The notes under the pieces were generated by a model. That model was given only the letters and a program-made list of their open reading frames with translations, searched no databases and was not told where the DNA came from. Both the position numbers and the translations under genes were made by a program. Of a stretch of 64,000 bases of DNA, positions 22,356-32,561 are shown in pieces; the first letter of the stretch is position 1, and each line of letters starts with the position of its first letter. This DNA is from Thelephora terrestris (lineage: Eukaryota > Basidiomycota > Agaricomycetes > Thelephorales > Thelephoraceae): contig WIUZ02000027.1 in assembly GCA_015956445.1 (NCBI GenBank), forward strand, positions 62,001 through 126,000, given 5' to 3'.

Positions 22356-25128
22356 TCATTCCCCCTCGGCCTCCTCCGGCTGCTTCTCCTCCCTCGAAAC
22401 CGCCCTCCTCTTCCCCTCCTTCTTCGACATCGCCAACTCGTCTTCGGACTCAGAGGACGAAGGAACTTCGGATCGCGCTGGAGTACCCGGATCTTCAACG
22501 ACCTTCTCCAGTTCTCCGGCCATGGTCTCTTCCGCCTGAGGACTGGCAACTCGAGGCTGCGACGGCCCCGCGACTGGCGAACTATCCACGGACATGGCAC
22601 TGGTTCCAAGCAAGCGAGCCTGGAACTTCCGATCAATGTCCTCCCAGGCACTCTTTCGCAAATCGAGTCGCATCCTCCGGGAGTCCTCGGCGAGGCGAGC
22701 ACCTAGGAAGTCCGCGTACCATTCCCTGATCGTCATCCTCGGGAGATCCAGATTGTCGACTATGTCATCAAACATTTGAAGGGACTCGAGCCCCCCCCGA
22801 CCGGCACCCGGTTCGGTCTCCTGCACCTCCACGTTGCTCCCGTCGGAGAAGGCCTTCTTTATCGGAGTCGCGGCAGCCTTCCTCTTCGCCTCAACGGCCT
22901 TCTTCCTCCTCCCGATCCCCCCTAGGCTCTCCATGATCGACGGCGGATGAAGCATGGTGAACTCGTCCGTAAACGAGCACCGGCACTTGTTCTTCATGCA
23001 GTATTCGCACCAGACGGTGACGTAGGCAAGATAGTACTTCCTCCAGAGCGGAACGCACTTCTCCTTCCTCGACTGGCACTCTCGGCAGGCCTATTCCATT
23101 CTCCAATCAGTTCCTGACCCCTCGCGGTCCTCGCAAATTGATACTCACCGTCGGGAAAAGCTTCTTCGTCTCCGGTGACAGCCTGGAGTCCTCAAGAACT
23201 TTCATCTCGCTCATATCCTTCGCAATCACCTTCTTCTCCTTCTCCTGCTTCGCCGGGGTCTCCTTTTTCGTTTCTCTCTTTACCTTCTTCTGCCCTTTTC
23301 CCCTGAGACTGTGCAACTTCGGCGTTGGAGGGCTCCCCTGAGTCTCCTTCCATTCCTCGTCCATGGCTTCCGTTTCCTCGTCCCGAGTAGCGGTGGTCGG
23401 CGAGTCTGGAGTTACCTCTTTCCTCTTCGGGATGCGCGGCACTGGAGAAGGAGGTATGAGAACATACGGAAGCTTCGCTCTCGGCGAAGGTCTCCCCGTC
23501 TTTGGAGTCTTCAGCGCCTTCACTTCCGTCGATGGAAGCCCCTCCCCACTGATAAGGTTCCGTTGAACCACGTGTCGCAGGTACTTGACAACTGGGCCGT
23601 ACGGCTGCACCCCCGCTTCCCGGCACACTTCATAGTGCCTCACCTGGGTTTCGTCATTAATCGGAAGCTCTCGCGTGAAGGTATCTCTAGGAGGAACTCA
23701 CTATCCAAGCCTTTACGAGAACGCAGTAGTCCTTATTAAAAACATTAATGTTTTAGGAGTTTTTGTCGCAAATTTGAATGATTTTTCTCATGAGTTTTTG
23801 AATGGCCTGAGGGGGGATATTTTACTCATAAAGTTTTAATGGAAATTATGGGGGAGACTGGGACCCAGCTTACTGGGCACTGGTGCTCCCAATTAGGCAG
23901 GTGCCGACAGTGTGGGTGGCCCGGGAGAGTGGATTGCTTATATAATAAAAATTAAAAAATTCAGGGAAATTCCAGAAAATTCTGGAAAAATTCCAAAAAT
24001 TATTAGAAAATTCCCACGGGTGTCAGGGAGGGCAGAAAATGAAAAATGGACTGTGGGAATTTCCGATCAGAATTTCCCAAAAAGGAAATTTTTGATGGCT
24101 TACATAAGCAACTCAAAAATGATTTTGATATTGAATTTCCTTTTTGGGAAATTTTGATGGCTGACATAAGCAGGTCATGTGACTGAAAAAAGTGGGTGTT
24201 GCTTATGTAATCAGGTCATGTGACCGACCAAAAAAGGAAAGTTTTGATGGCTTACATAAGCGTCTCAAAAATGCTTTTGAAGGGGTCTTTCCCAAAAAGG
24301 AAATTCCTTTTTAGGAAATATTTGATGGCTTACATAAGCAGCTCAAAAATGCTTTTTGCAAAAATTACCAAAAAAGGAAATTTTGATGGCTTACATAAGC
24401 AACTCATAAATGATTCTGGCAAAAATTACCAAAAGAAGAAATTTCCTAAAAAGGAAATTATATGCTAGAAAACTCGGAAAAATGCCAGAAAAATCCTAAA
24501 AAATACTGAAAAAATTCCCACACGTCTAGAAAGTGCCCAAAATGGTAAATTATTCCCAGAAATATTCAAAAAATTGTTTTTCTGGCTGGAAAAATCAGGA
24601 AAAAATTCCAAAAAAATTCCAAAAATTCCAGAGTATAGATAAATATTTTATAAAAATTATTCCAATTTTTTTGGTCCATTGAATAGCCCATAATTTTAAT
24701 ATTAATATATTTTTTGCCCAAAAAATTCATAAAAATCCCCAAAAAATAGATGAAAATAGGAAAATACAAATATATCTGTAATATTCATTATATCATGAAG
24801 TACAGACCAGTTTGTGGTCATAAACTAGCCCTAAACCTAGTCCTGGACCTAACTTAACCTAACCTAGCCTAACCTTAACTCTAACCCTAACCTAGCCTAA
24901 CCCTAACTCTAACCCTAACCTAGACCTAAACCTACACCTAACCTAAACCCAAACCTAACCTAACCTAACCTAACCTAAACCTAACCTAACCTAACCTAAC
25001 CCCAAACTTAACCTGCCCTAAACCCAGCCTGCCCCAAACCTATCCTAGCACCAAACCTAAACCTAAACCTAAACCTAACCTGCCCTAAACCTAACTCTGA
25101 CCTGGCCTAGTTCAGCCTTATCTTATCT

Positions 25129-25159
<31 letters not shown>

Positions 25160-26110
25160 TCTTATTCTGTCTTACCTACCCTAGACCCAACCTAACCTGA
25201 AATAGTCAACTTAACCTGGTCCACCACAGATCACCCAACCTAACCTAAAGTGGTCTACCTGACCTAGACTGATGCAACTTGAGTTTATCTCTTCTAATCA
25301 GCTGTTATCCTATCTGGCCTTAATCTAGATACCGTAGCTAACCAACATCTAACCCAACCTCACCTGGCTCACCAGCAAGTAACTGGGCTACAGGAACACA
25401 CCGTGAGCTGCACCATCCCATATCCTATATCCAACTGTCACTCAAACACAAGAACTGTGGTGGACCTACAAGTTAGTGGAAACATCTGTTATCCATCCTC
25501 ACTCATGTACCACCCTCACCCTGTGTTCTGTGCCAGACTGCAACTTCACCACAGCTCATGTTCAGCCACCTAGCTAAACCTGCAAGTCAGGGTGATAGAC
25601 TACTTGTTATGGATCCATGGATTTGTAGACCTGATTGTACATGGGTTTAGCTAGGTGGCTGAACATGAGCTGTGGTGAAGTTGCAGTCTGGCACAGAACA
25701 CAGGGTGAGGGTGGTACATGAGTGAGGATGGATAACAGATGTTTCCACTGAGTGAACAGCCTATACTTGTGGGTCTGTGGGCTTATGGGTCCACTAACTT
25801 GTAGGTCCACCACAGTTCTTGTGTTTGAGTGACAGTTGGATATAGGATATGGGATGGTGCAGCTCACGGTGTGTTCCTGTAGCCCAGTTACTTGCTGGTG
25901 AGCCAGGTGAGGTTGGGTTAGATGTTGGTTAGCTACGGTATCTAGATTAAGGCCAGATAGGATAACAGCTGATTAGAAGAGATAAACTCAAGTTGCATCA
26001 GTCTAGGTCAGGTAGACCACTTTAGGTTAGGTTGGGTGATCTGTGGTGGACCAGGTTAAGTTGACTATTTCAGGTTAGGTTGGGTCTAGGGTAGGTAAGA
26101 CAGAATAAGA

Positions 26111-26141
<31 letters not shown>

Positions 26142-28076
26142 AGATAAGATAAGATAAGATAAGATAAGGCTGAACTAGGCCAGGTCAGAGTTAGGTTTAG
26201 GGCAGGTTAGGTTTAGGTTTAGGTTTAGGTTTGGTGCTAGGATAGGTTTGGGGCAGGCTGGGTTTAGGGCAGGTTAAGTTTGGGGTTAGGTTAGGTTAGG
26301 TTAGGTTTAGGTTAGGTTAGGTTAGGTTAGGTTTGGGTTTAGGTTAGGTGTAGGTTTAGGTCTAGGTTAGGGTTAGAGTTAGGGTTAGGCTAGGTTAGGG
26401 TTAGAGTTAAGGTTAGGCTAGGTTAGGTTAAGTTAGGTCCAGGACTAGGTTTAGGGCTAGTTTATGACCACAAACTGGTCTGTACTTCATGATATAATGA
26501 ATATTACAGATATATTTGTATTTTCCTATTTTCATCTATTTTTTGGGGATTTTTATGAATTTTTTGGGCAAAAAATATATTAATATTAAAATTATGGGCT
26601 ATTCAATGGACCAAAAAAATTGGAATAATTTTTATAAAATATTTATCTATACTCTGGAATTTTTGGAATTTTTTTGGAATTTTTTCCTGATTTTTCCAGC
26701 CAGAAAAACAATTTTTTGAATATTTCTGGGAATAATTTACCATTTTGGGCACTTTCTAGACGTGTGGGAATTTTTTCAGTATTTTTTAGGATTTTTCTGG
26801 CATTTTTCCGAATTTTCTAGCATATAATTTCCTTTTTAGGAAATTTCTTCTTTTGGTAATTTTTGCCAGAATCATTTATGAGTTGCTTATGTAAGCCATC
26901 AAAATTTCCTTTTTTGGTAATTTTTGCAAAAAGCATTTTTGAGCTGCTTATGTAAGCCATCAAATATTTCCTAAAAAGGAATTTCCTTTTTGGGAAAGAC
27001 CCCTTCAAAAGCATTTTTGAGACGCTTATGTAAGCCATCAAAACTTTCCTTTTTTGGTCGGTCACATGACCTGATTACATAAGCAACACCCACTTTTTTC
27101 AGTCACATGACCTGCTTATGTCAGCCATCAAAATTTCCCAAAAAGGAAATTCAATATCAAAATCATTTTTGAGTTGCTTATGTAAGCCATCAAAAATTTC
27201 CTTTTTGGGAAATTCTGATCGGAAATTCCCACAGTCCATTTTTCATTTTCTGCCCTCCCTGACACCCGTGGGAATTTTCTAATAATTTTTGGAATTTTTC
27301 CAGAATTTTCTGGAATTTCCCTGAATTTTTTAATTTTTATTATATAAGCAATCCACTCTCCCGGGCCACCCACACTGTCGGCACCTGCCTAATTGGGAGC
27401 ACCAGTGCCCAGTAAGCTGGGTCCCAGTCTCCCCCATAATTTCCATTAAAACTTTATGAGTAAAATATCCCCCCTCAGGCCATTCAAAAACTCATGAGAA
27501 AAATCATTCAAATTTGCGACAAAAACTCCTAAAACATTAATGTTTTTAATAAGGACTACTGGAGAACGGTCCACGTTCTGTCCCCGGTACCTAGTTCCTC
27601 AAACATACTCAACCTCCACACCTCGCGAACAGATTCCCAGATCCCTTAGTCGACGGATATGCAACCTTCACCTCTTCAAAAGTCCACGGAGAGTCGTTCT
27701 TGATAGATGGGAACAATCCTCCCTTACGATCAATCGCGTCAAGAGGACCGAACGGAGGAAGGGGATTCCCCTTGGCGTCAGATGGGCACCAGGTCATAGA
27801 GAACGAAGGAAAGGTTATCGGATTGGCAACCGAGGACGGTTGATTTTTAAAGTCCCGAGGAGATGTCGTGACGTCGAAACTCCCAATCTCCGATTCCTTC
27901 CTATTGGTCGTTCGACTCCATTGAGTTCCGGACTCTTCTTGGCCTCGCGACTGCCTCGAGGCAGCCTTCACCCTGATCACCGGACCGCCTCTATTGTTTC
28001 TCGGACGTTCTTCCCCGCTTCGCACCTCCCCTCGGGAACCCTGTTTTGAATCCTCGTGTTCTGCCATCCGCCACAC
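22356..28076 (-). CDS. Antisense spliced gene of the Gypsy element, Zn2Cys6-like protein (575 aa)
   Basis: Exons 28076-27622, 23686-23149 and 23090-22356 give 575 aa without stops. Exon 1 begins inside the 3' LTR; intron 1 contains the 3.8-kb foldback. Exon 3 opens with a cysteine cluster at residues 333-369: C-x2-C-x6-C, a 15-residue spacer, then C-x2-C-x6-C with one more Cys inside the second half. This layout recalls fungal Zn2Cys6 DNA-binding domains, with CRECQSRKEKC as the first half. The region before it is Lys-rich and Pro-rich; the tail is acidic and Ser-rich. A role in regulating the element or its host is conceivable but unproven. The duplicate of exon 1 at 10204-9992 in the 5' LTR has no downstream exons. 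Excised of the foldback, intron 1 would be about 91 bp. Confidence 0.65.
23724..27561. mobile_element. Giant foldback element FB-1 (3838 bp)
   Basis: Starts CAGTAGTCCTTATTAAAAAC and ends with its exact inverse; flanked by GAGAACG at 23717-23723 and 27562-27568 (7-bp duplication). Arms of about 1.85 kb are practically identical, and the translated arm segments match residue for residue. A 60-65 bp loop surrounds 25580-25645. Each arm has repeats of GATGGCTTACATAAGC and AAAAGGAAATT (23.9-24.5 kb), AT-rich sequence, CCTAA/CCCTAA-like repeats (24840-25100), a TATCT pentamer run (25115-25165) and unique sequence near the loop. The left arm lacks about 50 bp present in the right arm at about 25750-25800. 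It lies in an intron of the antisense gene. No transposase. Confidence 0.9.
24836..25190. repeat. CCTAA and TATCT pentamer arrays, left arm of FB-1
   Basis: Interleaved CCTAA, CCTAAA and CCCTAA words followed by about nine TATCT units. The inverse lies at 26095-26455. The basic unit is a pentamer, unlike the TTAGGG hexamer expected at basidiomycete telomeres. Confidence 0.9.
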
Positions 28077-28968
28077 GCTATCCGACCCTCCGGAACTCTG
28101 ATATCCCCGACGCCTCGTTCCCCTCGCCTTTCATCCTCGTTTCGACTCTTGTTCTAGCCCTTCGCCATCGCTATCTATCGTTATTGATCCCTCCCGCCAT
28201 CGATCTCCGGTTATCCCATTGTTCTGCGCTCTTGTCCCCGCGATTTCTTATCGATCGGAACTTTCCGGTCGATCGATCGGTTCCATTCCCCGCACCGTTC
28301 CGTTCTCCGGGCATGTGCCTCCATTGCTATCTTCCGCTCTCGATTTCTGTTCCCCTGCGTTTTCTCCTGTATGACGCGGCTTCCTCTCATGCCGTCGTCA
28401 CCCCTTCGTCATCGTCCCTGTAGTTACTCAGCCTTCGTCGTCGTTTCCCCCCCCCCTAGTAGTTACCCCTCTTACCAAGTTCCTCTTAGTTTCGCTTTTC
28501 TGTTCCCCTTCTCTCTCATGGACCATCTCGACATTGCTTATTTAGGAGATTCTTCGGTTTCCTTTATATACTGTGTCTTAGATAACCTGGAATGCATCGA
28601 CTCAGATCCCCCAGTTCAGTTTCAGTCCGAGTTCTCCAGTTCTCCGGTTCGCTCTCCAGTTCTCAAGTCAAGTTCTCGGCTTCTCTGTGTCTTCTCTCTT
28701 GCTCCTACCAAAAGCCTGCCTCAGCTACTTTACGACTTCGTGGTGATTCTCCATCGCAACTCTCCGCAACCTCGGTTCCTATCCCCCTCTGCTTTGTCTC
28801 GAATCTCGCGCTTTACTCTAGTCGTCACGGTCTTCCCCGGCGATTCTCCAGACATCTTCGGGCATCTCTGAACAGATCTTCTGTTCCGGTGGTCGTACAG
28901 AACTCAACACTCAACCGGTACCCACCTCAACTGCTTGTACACTCTTTTTAGGGTATCCGACTACCCGG
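27864..28968 (+). mobile_element. 3' LTR of the 19-kb Gypsy element, truncated at its 3' end
   Basis: Begins TGTCGTGACGTCGAAAC and matches 9992-11111 closely, including an identical 119-residue accidental frame. It stops at CTACCCGG (28968), 17-18 bp short of the expected GTTCA end, where foldback half-element sequence begins. It also contains the start of the antisense gene (ATG at 28076). Confidence 0.8.
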
Positions 28969-31050
28969 GGATTTGTAGACCTGAGAATACATGGTTTCAG
29001 CCAGGTGGCTGAACTTGAGTTGTGGTGAAGTTGCAGTCTGGCACAAAACATGCAGGGTGAGGGTGGTATGTGGGCGAGATTGGATAACAGATGTCTCTAC
29101 TGAGTGAGCAGTCTGTGGGTGTGGGTCTGTGGGCTTATAGGTCCACTAACTTGTAGGTCCACCACAGTTGTTGTGCTTGGGTGACAGATGGATATAGGAT
29201 TGGATGGTGCAGCTCACAGTGTGTTCCTGTAACCCAGTCATGTGCTGGTGAGCCAGGTGAGGTTGGGTTAGATGTTGGTTAGCTAGGGTATTTAGATTGA
29301 GGTTAGATAAGATGACAGCTGATTAGATAAGATCAAGTCAAGTTGCATCAGGCTAGGTCAGGTGGACCACTTTAGGTTAGGTTGAGTGATCTGTGGTGGA
29401 CTGGGTTAAGTGGACTATGTCAGGTTAGGCTAGGCTGGATTAGGTTAGGTTTAGGGTGGGTGAGATAGAATAAGATAGATAAGATAAGATAAGGCCAAAC
29501 TAGGCCAGGTCAGGGTTAGGACTAGGTGAGGTTAGAATTGGGTTAGGTTTAGGACAGGTTGGGTTTAGGTTTAGGTTTAGATTAGGTTAGGTTAGGTTAG
29601 GTTTAGGGCAGGTAAGGTTTAGGGCAGGTTAGGTTTAGCATTAGATTGAGGTTTAGGGTAGGTTTAGGTTTAGGGCAGGTTTAGGTTTAGGGTTAGGGAC
29701 AGGTTTAGAGTTAGGTTAGGTTATGTCTAGCACTAGGTTTAGATTTAGGGTTAGTTTATGACTACAAACAGATCTGAACTTTATGATATAATGAATATTT
29801 TAGATCTCATTGTCATTTTTAATTTTCAGTTACCTTTTTAGGATTTCTATGAATTTTGTGGACAGAAAATACATTGATATCAAAATTATAGGCTACTTAA
29901 TGAATGAAAAATATCAGAATAATTTTCATAAAATATTTATCTATATTCTGGATTTTTTGAAAATTATTTCGGATTTTTTCCTGATTTTTCCAGCCAGAAA
30001 AACAATTTATTTAGATATTTGTGGGATTATTTGCATTTTTTGGGACTTTCTAGATCCGTGGAAATTTTTTCAGTATTTTTTAGGATTTTTCTGGCATTTT
30101 TCCAAATTTTCTAACATATAATTTCTTTTTTTGGTAATTGTTTCCAGTATCATTTTTGAGTCGCTTATGTAAGCCATCAAAATTGCCTATTTTGGAAAGT
30201 CTTTCCTAAAAGGAAATTTCCTGTTTGGGAAATCTCATTTTGAGTTGCTTATGTAAGCAATTAAAATTTCTTTTTTTGGTAATCCATCAAATATTTCTTA
30301 AAAAGGAATTTCATTTTTGAGACACTTATGTAAGCCATCAAAACTTTCCTTTTTTGGTTGGTCACATGACCTGATTACATAACCAACCCCCACTTTTTTG
30401 GTCACATGATCTGTTTATGTCAGCTATCAAAATTTCCCAAAAAGGAAATTCAATGCCAAAATCATTTTGAAGTTGCTTATGTAAGCCATCAAAAATTTCT
30501 TTTTTTGGTCAGTCACATGACTTGCTTACATAATCCTCTCTCACTCATGCATCACATGACCAGCTTATGTTGGCCATCAAAATATCTCCATTTGGAATAT
30601 TCCCTCACAACACCTCTCCATCATTGCTTATATAAGCCATAAAAACTTCCCCTTTTGGAATTCCCTTTCCTGGCCATGTCACATGACCTTCTCACACAAT
30701 CCATCACGGACCCACCAATGCCCCTGTCATATACCCCCATTAGGTCCAAATATATCCCGATTAGGCCTCCAATGCTACTTGACCACCCCTTTGTGCTTCT
30801 CACAGATTTAATGTCAAAACCCCGTCTGCCAACATCATCTGGTCACATGACCCCCTCACACGACCAATTCCGTTCCTACTGATGCTCCTGTTATGTAATC
30901 CCATCAGGCCCAAATATGTCCCAATTAGGCCCCAAATGCTACTTGACCACCCCTTTGTGCTTCCCACACATTTACTATCAAATCCTTCCCACTGATTAAC
31001 TGTAATAAAATGGCACCCTTGCCACACTTTTTACATAAATGGTTGTCACC
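28969..31050. mobile_element. Half of a foldback element (FB-half)
   Basis: Reads like the right arm of FB-1 and FB-2 from the loop outward: the core near 28969-29250, TTAGG and AAGAT pentamers (29380-29760), AT-rich sequence, then GCTTATGTAAGCCATCAAAA and AAAAGGAAA repeats (30120-30650). The left arm is absent and the first base abuts the truncated LTR. Its outer part (30680-30965) holds a direct duplication of about 160 bp (AATGCTACTTGACCACCCC in both copies). The outer end near 31050 is not defined, and no duplication was found. Confidence 0.65.
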
Positions 31051-31261
31051 ACAGCTGATTCAACTCCGTCGGCTGGTCATCCTGGGTCTTCGTCGTGTGG
31101 GTGCCCATGTAATATCATCAGTGTCTTTGTCTGGTTTCCGATGACATGTGAGTCGTGATAAGGGAAATGGATAGAATAAGAAAGGGGTATAGGTAAGGAA
31201 AGTGGGCGAAAGTTGGGTGTGAAAACGGTTCAAAAAGAGGGTAAAATTCAGCACGCTGACA

Positions 31262-32311
31262 CCACCCATCAACATTGCTCCCATCATTCCTGTCTGCACA
31301 AACCCCACTCCGCCTTGCCCTGATGACAGTGTTAGGGGTCACAGCCCTCCTTCACCTGACGTCAATTTCGAAATATCTGCTATTGACATCTACACGCTCT
31401 CGACGTCAATCAACGTCCAGGTCTCATCTACAGGCGAAGACACCACCACATCGGCACTTGCTGAGCTGGGATTTACTGGAAATGTGCCATTCAAACCCAC
31501 TGATGCCATCTCCATCAAGACTCTTGACCTATATTGACTTTTGCGCCGGCGTAAGCCATCGTTCAGTGTTGAGGCCTTTGTAAAGGACATTGCCGACCTT
31601 TATTTGGTACGTCAAATCCTCATCACTTTTTACATTATCACTGGGGGCAAGGGCCCAAATACCCACTGGGCACATTGTGATTACATTGTGGTCACAGTCA
31701 AAAGGTGACTCCAATGTGCCCAGTGGGTATATTGTGAATACATTTTGAATGTACCCCATCATGTGAATCAAATTTCACCACCACCAAACATGTAGATCAC
31801 ATTCAAAACTTTCCCCAAAAAGTGTTTCGAATGCAATCGGCGATCACATTCACAATGTATTCAACATGTGGAGGTACATTGTGAACACATTTTAAATGTC
31901 ATTGATTTTACAATGTGAATCGAATGTATTCAAAATATGCCTGGGACATGCATTTTGGTGCATTATGGTCACATGACTGGGTACATTGTAAATGCGATCA
32001 GTATTTGCTCAGTGGTAATATTAAATTCACATTTTTGGGCACATTTTGAATGTACCTGATTTTTACCCACTGCGCACATTGGGATCACTTGTTGACTGTA
32101 ACCACAATGTAATCACAATGTACCTGGTGGGTATTTGGGCCCTTGCCCCCAGTGTATGCTCACCTAGAAACAGATCCCGTATCGTCCCAGGTACCGCCGC
32201 GTGTTTGCAGACGCCTTCAACATCTATCTGGAGATCATCAGAATCATCGACAAGCATGTCAAGGTGGCGCTTGGTCAGGACGGTCCAGATTGGCGCGTGT
32301 TGAACGCGTGC
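31262..32311 (+). pseudogene. KDZ (Kyakuja-Dileera-Zisupton) transposase N-terminal fragment
   Basis: The frame up to 31606 contains FEISAIDIYTLSTSINV, LAELGFTGNVPFKPTDAISI and RKPSFSVEAFVKDIADLY, apart from a stop near 31537 after TLDLY. An intron (31607-32167) follows, and the exon from 32168 continues with PRYRRVFADAFNIYLEII, DKHVKVALG and DWRVLNAC. This succession is, from memory, the N-terminal CxC-associated region of KDZ transposases, common in Agaricomycetes. The fragment ends where the inverted flank starts, so no catalytic residues are present. The splice junction keeps the frame. Confidence 0.65.
31639..32154. mobile_element. CACTG-ended foldback MITE, copy 3 (516 bp)
   Basis: Starts CACTGGGGGCAAGGGCCCAA and ends with its inverse; flanked by TAT at 31636-31638 and 32155-32157. 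Its ends share the CACTGGGRGCARGGG consensus with copies 1 and 2, and its interior has the same ATTGTGATCACAATG-type words. It sits inside an intron of the KDZ fragment. Confidence 0.85.
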
Positions 32312-32561
32312 TGTCAGCGTGCTGAATGTTATTCCCTTTTTGAACCATTTTCACACCCAACTTTCGCCCACTTTCCTTACCTATACCCCTTTCCTATCTT
32401 ATCATTTCCTTTATCACGACTCACACGTCATCAAGGAACACAGACAAGGACACTGATGACATTACACAAGGCGTGCAGCGAAGACACAAGACTACCAAAC
32501 CGACGGAGTTGAATCCGCACGGACTCTATGGACGAGGACCAAGGTGTACAAACCCTAGCCG

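Larger units (their letters stand above)
9992..28968 (+). mobile_element. Ty3/Gypsy LTR retrotransposon with nested insertions
   Basis: Order: 5' LTR (9992-11111), gag (11383-12855), protease, RT, RNase H, integrase (ending 21774), a spacer, an antisense spliced gene (28076-22356) and the 3' LTR (27864-28968). The protease-RT-RH-IN order is that of Ty3/Gypsy. Four insertions lie inside: MITEs at 13130-14082 and 17571-18071, a coiled-coil gene element at 18502-20925 and a foldback at 23724-27561. Removing them leaves about 11.2 kb. The left flank ends in CCGT; the right duplication cannot be read because the 3' LTR end is lost. Confidence 0.85.
31055..32515. mobile_element. Remnant of a KDZ-type DNA transposon with about 200-bp inverted flanks
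   Basis: About 200 bp at 31055-31260 recur inverted at 32312-32515, ending GATTCAACTCCGTCGG and its inverse. Between them lies a fragment of a KDZ-like transposase gene. The copy has lost most of the transposase. I could not identify a target-site duplication, so it may be a rearranged remnant. Confidence 0.5.

Noticed and set aside
24836-25190. Interstitial telomere
   Set aside because: The unit is mainly the pentamer CCTAA, appears in inverted pairs within transposable elements and is not the expected TTAGGG hexamer.
23912-27373. Identical 67-82 residue frames in both arms of FB-1 (and likewise in FB-2)
   Set aside because: Identity follows from the palindrome; composition is Lys/Ile/Phe-rich as expected from AT-rich repeats, and no motif is present.
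23724-27561. Palindromes as pure sequencing or assembly foldback artefacts
   Set aside because: Flanking 7- and 9-bp duplications, a one-arm deletion in FB-1, differing outer ends in FB-2 and restoration of a gene frame by excising FB-0 all support real insertions.
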